DNA from: Candidatus Woesearchaeota archaeon
GTDB lineage: Archaea; Nanobdellota; Nanobdellia; Woesearchaeales; JACPIF01
Direction of reading: 5' to 3'
DNA length: 64,000 bases
NCBI GenBank assembly: GCA_016188215.1
Contig: JACPIF010000011.1
Span: 94,142 to 158,141, forward strand
In this document: piece by piece, positions 59,901-64,000 of the stretch
How the letters are laid out: each line of letters opens with the position of its first letter
Numbering within the stretch: the first letter of the stretch is position 1
Notes under the pieces: generated by a model
Seen by the model: the letters and a program-made list of their open reading frames with translations, nothing else
Database searches by the model: none
What the model was told of the DNA's origin: nothing
Program-made: the position numbers and the translations under genes

Positions 59901-60780
59901 ATCTGTACGCTTCTGTTTGCAGGGTAGTCAGGTCAAAGGGGAACGGCGCGCTTTGCGTGAACAATCTCTTTGCAACATCTGCTATGGCACCTTTTTTCTC
60001 GTGCTGAACCTTCTTCATGACAGCTTCAGCCTTATGCGAATCCCAGAACTTGCCCTCTTTATGCCATGCCTCCAGCTTCCCGTGCTTAACCTCTCCCTGC
60101 AGTGAGATCTGCCAGAACGGCACTGGCTTGAATGCCTGTATCTCCCGCTCCCGGTCAACAATGATCTTCAGCCCTGGCCCCTGCACTCTTCCGGTGGACA
60201 TGAGCTTGAACATCCCGTCTTTCTTGATGGCCGCAGTCAATGCCCTGCTGGTGTTGATTCCCCAGAACCAGTCCAGTTGATGTCTTGTTTCGCCTGCAGT
60301 CGCCAGCCCCCAGTCAAGATGCTTGCTCTTTTCCCTGTACGCTTCAACAAGCTCCGGCTTGGTTAGGGTTGAGTATTTCATGCGGTTTGCATCTTTCTGG
60401 TTGCAGATAAACCTGATGCAGTTCAGCCCAATGACCTCTCCTTCGATATCATAGTCAGTTGCTACCGTAAACTCTTTTGCCTCTTTGCTCAATTTCTTTA
60501 TTGTCTCCACATACTTCTTGGTGAATCCCGCTGACTTAGATGTCTCATAGTTCGGCTTCCACACTATATCAAACACAGGATACGTCCATCTTTTCTTGTC
60601 TTTCTCCCCTAAGCCAAAGAGATGGCCTACAGCGCACGCAACGATGATATCTTTGCCATCATGGCTTATCTTGTAGTATGCCACCCCCTTGCTTGATTCC
60701 TTCACCATCTTGCCGTCGGCAAGGCTCTGCGCAATCCTTAATGCGGATTTAGGCTTTTCCGTTATGATTAACTCAGTCAT
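56944..60780 (-). CDS. topA: DNA topoisomerase I (type IA) containing an intein
   Basis: Precursor of 1278 residues from ATG 60780; removing the 548-residue intein gives a 730-residue enzyme. TOPRIM acidic residues (TEKP start, Asp109, Asp111, Glu113), active-site Tyr317 in GAISYPRTSS, and three C-terminal four-Cys zinc fingers (CPIC..CSKYPDC, CAHC..CLNPDC, CSKC..CDQYPKC). Relaxes negatively supercoiled DNA. The intein interrupts the RNLGTK|STRSEIV block, a highly conserved place close to the active site. An in-frame ATG at 60846 would add a hydrophobic stretch absent from the family. Confidence 0.95.
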   Translation of the reverse strand: MTELIITEKPKSALRIAQSLADGKMVKESSKGVAYYKISHDGKDIIVACAVGHLFGLGEKDKKRWTYPVFDIVWKPNYETSKSAGFTKKYVETIKKLSKEAKEFTVATDYDIEGEVIGLNCIRFICNQKDANRMKYSTLTKPELVEAYREKSKHLDWGLATAGETRHQLDWFWGINTSRALTAAIKKDGMFKLMSTGRVQGPGLKIIVDREREIQAFKPVPFWQISLQGEVKHGKLEAWHKEGKFWDSHKAEAVMKKVQHEKKGAIADVAKRLFTQSAPFPFDLTTLQTEAYRCFGINPKETLSLAQNLYLAGAISYPRTSSQILPPSIGYRKVLTALAKQTEYKELCQKLLAQKELRPHNGKKTDPAHPALYPTGEKPKQLGAREKKIYDLIVKRTLATFAEPAERETQTATIDVRGELFIAQGTRTVKRGWHAFYDPYVKLEEQELVKVEKGEEVAIKKIELHADETKPPKRYTPASIVRELEKRNLGTKCLTANNFVKIFADNQIHNENIAGLFDDLYGGLPIQAGKSMEIAINQGKACFSINGFDESTSQFKLVSKRPLEKNERVFRIEYADGSFIEVTEEHPILIFDEASEIAAYIPAKQIQKGMKSVASVAFPEKKGDILCTWEQFLKRCSLYTRLYGVTSEVKSLRGRENVSQASFGGKYRLLQSRVSVYERAGLAPLYVVKNLQLSKPETLSSGNHAKTIKNPFPLYMTSSLARILANLVGDGSIDSFKIRRENCYDFRYHNTNSSLMNRFAQDIENIFGIKLSIRLAKEKEGHLPTYYVRVPAIVGRIFSILFPEIIKKNASSVPQGFYTEFIGALFDDEGHSMKSEPKIFISNTNFALLEALQEMLSTLGIHSSRDRKQFKLYIRRKEDLQKFLEKIPIHSVQKKQRLIDSLTNKYSWKKYPMLRKERDILALLSLTPNKELTLKEIARHIGLSVSNVKYLVVLLRKKGFIEQKIAGISEYPRKIMTYKLIRSLEGTFYIYIGEKVISPDFITKTITAIKKIDYNGFVYDITNDTDNPNFILSNGIVVHNSTRSEIVDTLFQRGYVKGKAIEATELGIHTVEVLEQYSPEILDEELTRHFEIEMEEIREGKKKQDEVLTEAKAVLTKVLKDFKGKEKEIGAGLRKANLETRDAENTLGACPICKEGTIMVRRGKFGRFAACSKYPDCKTTFKLPASGMILPSKNTCAHCTYPMLTIIRKGKRPQEVCLNPDCPEKHVDESLYKDKMCSKCGKGKMVLRKSVYGSFLACDQYPKCRNIENVSKKERGKL
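57661..59304 (-). mobile_element. Intein with LAGLIDADG homing endonuclease in topA
   Basis: 548 residues, Cys1 (codon 59302-59304) to Asn548, followed by Ser of the C-extein. Splicing blocks: Cys-Leu at the N end, block B FIEVTEEHPIL (87-97), block F NGFVYDITNDTDNPNFILSN and terminal HN. Homing-endonuclease motifs LARILANLVGDGS (228-240) and TEFIGALFDDEGHS (327-340). A winged-helix-like unit (NKELTLKEIARHIGLSVSNV, about 436-455) lies between endonuclease and block F. AT-richer than the extein. Confidence 0.93.
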
Positions 60781-60848
60781 GCCATTTAAAAATGGCAGAT
60801 GATTTAAAAATGTTGTTAAAAGACTAAAAAAAATGGAGAGCTTCACAA

Positions 60849-60903
60849 TGCCGTCCGCAGGACTAGTATAGTGCGATAGTGCGCGAGCATGCGAGCGCCT
60901 TTC
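60849..60903. repeat. Short repeat shared with the hairpin string at 24.8 kb
   Basis: GTCCGCAGGACTAGTATAGTGCG and a following GCGCGAGCATGCGAGCGC. The first part is a one-base variant of the sequence at about 24813. Confidence 0.65.
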
Positions 60904-60990
60904 AAAGTAAAAAGTTTTTCATCTTTTAAGTTATTTTTCTGAAAAATATTTAAATAAAGAGTCCCACCATACAACTAAGGGGATGATACA

Positions 60991-61095
60991 ATGCCAAAAA
61001 GGAAAGGAAAACTAAGAAGTGACGAATTTGTTCAACCAGATTTCTTTACTGGTGTACATAGAATTAGAAGAACGAAAAGGTTAAAGCTATTTTAG
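60991..61095 (+). CDS. Tiny basic protein of 34 residues
   Basis: MPKRKGKLRSDEFVQPDFFT followed by GVHRIRRTKRLKLF, net strongly positive. A ribosome-site-like AAGGGGATGAT stands just before the ATG, and TATA-like AATATTTAAATAAAG is found at about 60944-60958. Short, so coding is not proven, but promoter, ribosome site and composition all agree. No family known. Confidence 0.45.
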   Translation: MPKRKGKLRSDEFVQPDFFTGVHRIRRTKRLKLF

Positions 61096-61217
61096 AGACA
61101 GCATACATAATAAGAATATTTTTCTATTGGCAGCACTGCACAATATTTATATACTGAATTCTTTTAGTTAAGCGGCTTTTCCGAACATTAAAAGTTGACA
61201 AAGCTGAGGTAAAACAC

Positions 61218-62261
61218 ATGATTGAGCAAAAGATACTGGAGCACTTGAAAAAGACGTTTGCAAAGGAAAAAGACGCATTTCCCGACATTTTAGGCCAGGA
61301 GCATGCAAAATTCCAGTTAAAGTCAGCCCTGTTGATGGGCCGCCACGTGATAATAGTCGGCCCTCCGGGAATAGGCAAGACAACTCTAGCAAAAAACGTT
61401 GCAAAGTTGCTGCCTGACGCTGAAGTCGTTGAAGAGTGCAGCTATCACTGCAGCCCTGCAGCCCCTGTCTGCCCGGAATGCAAGTCTAAAGGAAGCAAGC
61501 TAAAGAAGCGCACGAGCAAAGGAATTGAGCGCTTCATCCGTGTCCAGGGCTCTCCTGACCTGTCGGCAGAGGACCTATTGGGCGATATTGATCCAATCAA
61601 GGCATTGAAATTCGGCCCAACCTCTATAGAATCCTTTACTCCTGGAAAAGTATTCAAGGCAAACCAGGGCATCTTGTTCTTTGACGAGCTGAACAGGGCT
61701 CCGGAAAAATTGCAGAACGCTCTTCTGCAGGTTTTGGAGGAAGGCAAGGCAACCATCGGCAGCTATGATGTTGACCTGCCTGCCAACTTCATCTTTATAG
61801 GCACAATGAATCCCCAGGATGCAAGCACAGAGAAATTGAGCGAAGTTTTCCTTGATCGTTTTGATATTATCTACATGGATTACCCGGAAAAGCTGGACAT
61901 TGAGAAGCAGATCGTGCAGCTCAAAGGAAAAACAATACTGGAATTCCCGGAGAGGTTATTGGCAAACTCAATATATTTTGTCCGCCTATTGCGTGAAAAC
62001 GCAAAAGTGGAGAAGAAGCCAAGCGTCAGGGCGTCAATCGGCATCTACGAGCGTGCCCAGTCAAATGCATTCCTCAAAGGAAGGAAGGCTGTTGCATTTG
62101 ATGATGTCAAGGACGCCATAATCTCAGTCCTGTCCCACAGGATTGAGCTCAAGCCATCTGCCCGCTATCTCCAGAGCCCTGAAGATTTTGTCAGGGAGGA
62201 ATTCAAGAGATTCTCGGAAAATATCTCGGAATTGAAGCAGAAGCAGGGTGATGCCCCCTGA
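61218..62261 (+). CDS. MoxR-type AAA+ ATPase with Cys cluster
   Basis: 347 residues. Walker A GPPGIGKT (48-55), Walker B ILFFDEL, sensor 1 GTMNP, arginine-finger/sensor 2 region. Between Walker A and B it has Cys74, Cys78, Cys85, Cys88 (CSYHCSPAAPVCPEC), probably a metal-binding insertion not typical of MoxR. The end overlaps the start of the VWA gene by 14 bases, so the two form one operon; MoxR-VWA pairs act in activation of target proteins with metal cofactors or in stress response. Confidence 0.88.
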   Translation: MIEQKILEHLKKTFAKEKDAFPDILGQEHAKFQLKSALLMGRHVIIVGPPGIGKTTLAKNVAKLLPDAEVVEECSYHCSPAAPVCPECKSKGSKLKKRTSKGIERFIRVQGSPDLSAEDLLGDIDPIKALKFGPTSIESFTPGKVFKANQGILFFDELNRAPEKLQNALLQVLEEGKATIGSYDVDLPANFIFIGTMNPQDASTEKLSEVFLDRFDIIYMDYPEKLDIEKQIVQLKGKTILEFPERLLANSIYFVRLLRENAKVEKKPSVRASIGIYERAQSNAFLKGRKAVAFDDVKDAIISVLSHRIELKPSARYLQSPEDFVREEFKRFSENISELKQKQGDAP

Positions 62262-63432
62262 CGCTGATGTCAGGTTAGTTGAAGGCACTTCAATAGACGA
62301 GATGCAGGGCAAGCTGAGATTCACTTCTGTGGACAACAAGCTCATGCATGCTGTTCTGGAGAATGACCGCAAGGTAATTGATGAAGGAAAATTGATCAGG
62401 GAGAGCATCAGCAACAATATAGGCGCCTTTACCCCTGACCTGATGTTTGAGCAGATAGTAAAGAACTATTCCCTGACAAAGCAATTATTCGGCGATTCGC
62501 TGCTAAGGCGGTTGACAGGCTACGACGCCCGCTACATTGAGAAGAATCTCCATATCCCTGAATTCAGGCGCGAGTTGAGGAGCAGGCTCGCAGAGACTAT
62601 TGAGCACATGAAAGATGAGGGTTTTGTTGAATCTTCCGGTGAAGTCACGCAGAAAGGCCTGGAGCTTGCATCTTTAGTATTATACACTGAAGAGCTTGAC
62701 CATCTTGCTCCTAAAGGGGCTTTTGGCGAGAAGCTTCACAAGAAGTTTTCAGTCTACGGCGACAAGGCAGAAGACAAGCGGTTCAGGAAAGGTGACACCT
62801 ACCGGAACCTTGCCCTTAGGAAATCTCTCAAGATGGCTATTAGAAGGTCTCATGCAGAATTATTGCGTGAGGACCTCAAGACTTTTGAGCGCCAGAGCAA
62901 GGGGCAGATATATATCATCTATGCCCTGGACGCATCTGGCAGTATGCGCGGCCGCAAGATAGATACTTGCAAGAAGGCAGGCGTTGCACTTGCTTTTAAC
63001 GCATTGAGGAAACAGGACAAAGTCGGCCTGATTGTGTTCGGCTCTGACATCAAGACCAGCATACCGCCTACAGATAATTTCACCCAGCTCTTGAAGGAAA
63101 TTACCAGGATAAAGGCAGCCAAGGAAACAAACATTGCAAAAACCATACAGAGGGCAACTGAATTGTTTCCCGCAACAGATGCCACCAGGCATTTAATCCT
63201 GCTTACAGATGCGCTCCCCACAACTGGAGAAGACCCCCAGCAGGAGACCATTGAGATGGTATCCCTTGCCCGAAGCATGGGCATCACAGTCTCGTTGATA
63301 GGCATCCAGCTGGATGAGAAAGGAAAGAAGCTTGCAGAAAAAATAGTCGAGCTTGGACAAGGAAGGCTTTATGTGGTCAGGGATTTGGAGAACCTGGACA
63401 AGATTGTATTGGAGGATTATTATGCTTTATGA
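62248..63432 (+). CDS. Von Willebrand factor A domain protein, MoxR partner
   Basis: 394 residues. N-terminal helical part (about 1-215) and a C-terminal VWA domain with MIDAS DASGSMRG starting at Asp228, and further metal residues in TNIAK and LTDALPT. It is the partner of the AAA+ ATPase upstream, which it overlaps, in the way of Mg-chelatase I/D-type pairs. No signal peptide, so cytosolic. Confidence 0.88.
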   Translation: MMPPDADVRLVEGTSIDEMQGKLRFTSVDNKLMHAVLENDRKVIDEGKLIRESISNNIGAFTPDLMFEQIVKNYSLTKQLFGDSLLRRLTGYDARYIEKNLHIPEFRRELRSRLAETIEHMKDEGFVESSGEVTQKGLELASLVLYTEELDHLAPKGAFGEKLHKKFSVYGDKAEDKRFRKGDTYRNLALRKSLKMAIRRSHAELLREDLKTFERQSKGQIYIIYALDASGSMRGRKIDTCKKAGVALAFNALRKQDKVGLIVFGSDIKTSIPPTDNFTQLLKEITRIKAAKETNIAKTIQRATELFPATDATRHLILLTDALPTTGEDPQQETIEMVSLARSMGITVSLIGIQLDEKGKKLAEKIVELGQGRLYVVRDLENLDKIVLEDYYAL

Positions 63433-63774
63433 GGTTCTTTGATATGCTACATATACTGCGAAAAGTTCAGAAATATTAGTTTCCCCGTCCATGCATGCAT
63501 CAACTCTGCTGCTGACGCGGCGCGCAAAATCTTGCATGACCTGAAAAGAAAAATGACTCCAATAGCAGGTCTCAAATATCTTGCCTTGCGGCCCTGAGAT
63601 GCATGCGGAGGTTATATACGCAGGGCTTGACTTAGTATTTATGATTACTGCCTGCGCTTCTAATAGAGAGTTTTGGGAAGATCTTCTAAAAAATAAGAGT
63701 GTATCAATACTTCCATCCACAACCCATCCACTTTGGCGCAATAAATCAACAGATTCATTTACCGTAAATCCCAT
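63427..63774 (-). CDS. Hypothetical protein
   Basis: 115 residues, soluble, not recognised (GWVVDGSIDTLLFFRRSSQN, ISGPQGKIFETCYWSHFSFQ). Ends overlap the VWA gene by 6 bases. Upstream lies a short direct repeat TCCAATAAG x2 (about 63778-63794). Confidence 0.45.
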   Translation of the reverse strand: MGFTVNESVDLLRQSGWVVDGSIDTLLFFRRSSQNSLLEAQAVIINTKSSPAYITSACISGPQGKIFETCYWSHFSFQVMQDFARRVSSRVDACMDGETNISELFAVYVAYQRTS

Positions 63775-63858
63775 AAGTCCAATAAGTCCAATAATTTACT
63801 ATTATTTAAAAATATTATGACAATCACCTTTAAATATCAATTATATATACCCAAAGCC

Positions 63859-64000
63859 ATGAAGCTCTTGGCATTTACTGACCTCCATTTATCATTGACT
63901 AATTTTGCAAAGATAGAGAAGCTTGCGAATAAGGAGAAGCCGGATTTTATAGTCTGCTGTGGGGACATATCTATCTTTGAGGATAACCTTGAGTTCATCA
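63859..64000 (+). CDS. Metallophosphoesterase, 3' end outside window
   Basis: First 47 residues visible: MKLLAFTDLHLSLTNFAKIE with the DLH metal motif and CCGDIS with the GD motif of calcineurin-like phosphoesterases. The gene continues beyond the window. TATA-like CTTTAAATATC is at about 63829. Target unknown. Confidence 0.8.
   Translation, partial: MKLLAFTDLHLSLTNFAKIEKLANKEKPDFIVCCGDISIFEDNLEFI

Overview
This window is archaeal. The evidence is an archaeal-type alanyl-tRNA synthetase, TruD, the NreA repair protein, an archaeal/eukaryal-length ribosomal protein S15, a DHH nuclease of the archaeal RecJ type, an XPD-family helicase, TATA boxes about 25-30 bases upstream of many starts, and tRNA genes with introns. 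Many small membrane or surface proteins of unknown function and very tight, often 3'-overlapping genes suggest a DPANN-type lineage (Woesearchaeota-like). That placement is an inference from gene style, not from a marker tree.

Layout. 1-5.6 kb: 5'-truncated elp3, a LAGLIDADG-like gene, an rRNA methyltransferase gene interrupted by an in-frame TAG, small membrane and secreted proteins, and a tail-to-tail toxin-antitoxin pair. 5.6-13.6 kb: a tRNA-Phe with two introns, then an AT-rich minus-strand type I restriction-modification island (hsdR, RHH protein, hsdS, two KilA-N genes, RusA-like resolvase, membrane protein, hsdM). 13.7-23.4 kb: YchF, a 139-bp inverted repeat pair flanking an ACT-domain regulator, and an aspartate-pathway and lysine block (aspartate kinase, unknown gene, class II lysS, homoserine dehydrogenase, dapF). 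A 16-bp palindrome lies in the promoters of both dapF and the ACT gene and is a candidate operator. 23.4-31.7 kb: three paralogous genes of unknown family, tRNA-Thr, adenylate kinase, truD, a tRNA-Arg with two non-canonical introns, a glycosidase-like enzyme and nreA.

31.7-42.8 kb: alaS, a membrane-anchored lytic transglycosylase with a small membrane partner, radC, maf, an MFS transporter, tRNA-Val, a PHP phosphoesterase and a decayed hicBA. 42.8-49.3 kb: XPD-like helicase, a block of 13-bp tandem repeats, recJ-like gene, rpsO and a DUF371 gene. 49.3-56.9 kb: three large membrane proteins with the same cytosol-membrane-outside-membrane-cytosol layout. One carries an external lipase-like domain and an internal winged helix, and another a very long cytosolic coiled coil. 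56.9-64 kb: topoisomerase I split by a 548-residue intein, a tiny basic ORF, a MoxR-VWA pair and the start of a metallophosphoesterase gene.

Between genes there is a striking population of self-complementary DNA: nested hairpins, four elements sharing GTCCGCGA...TCGCGGAC arms, and strings of short hairpins. The strongest candidates for something undescribed are the lipase/winged-helix membrane trio, the paralogue trio, the inverted-repeat cassette with its ACT regulator and operator, and the heavily interrupted tRNA genes.
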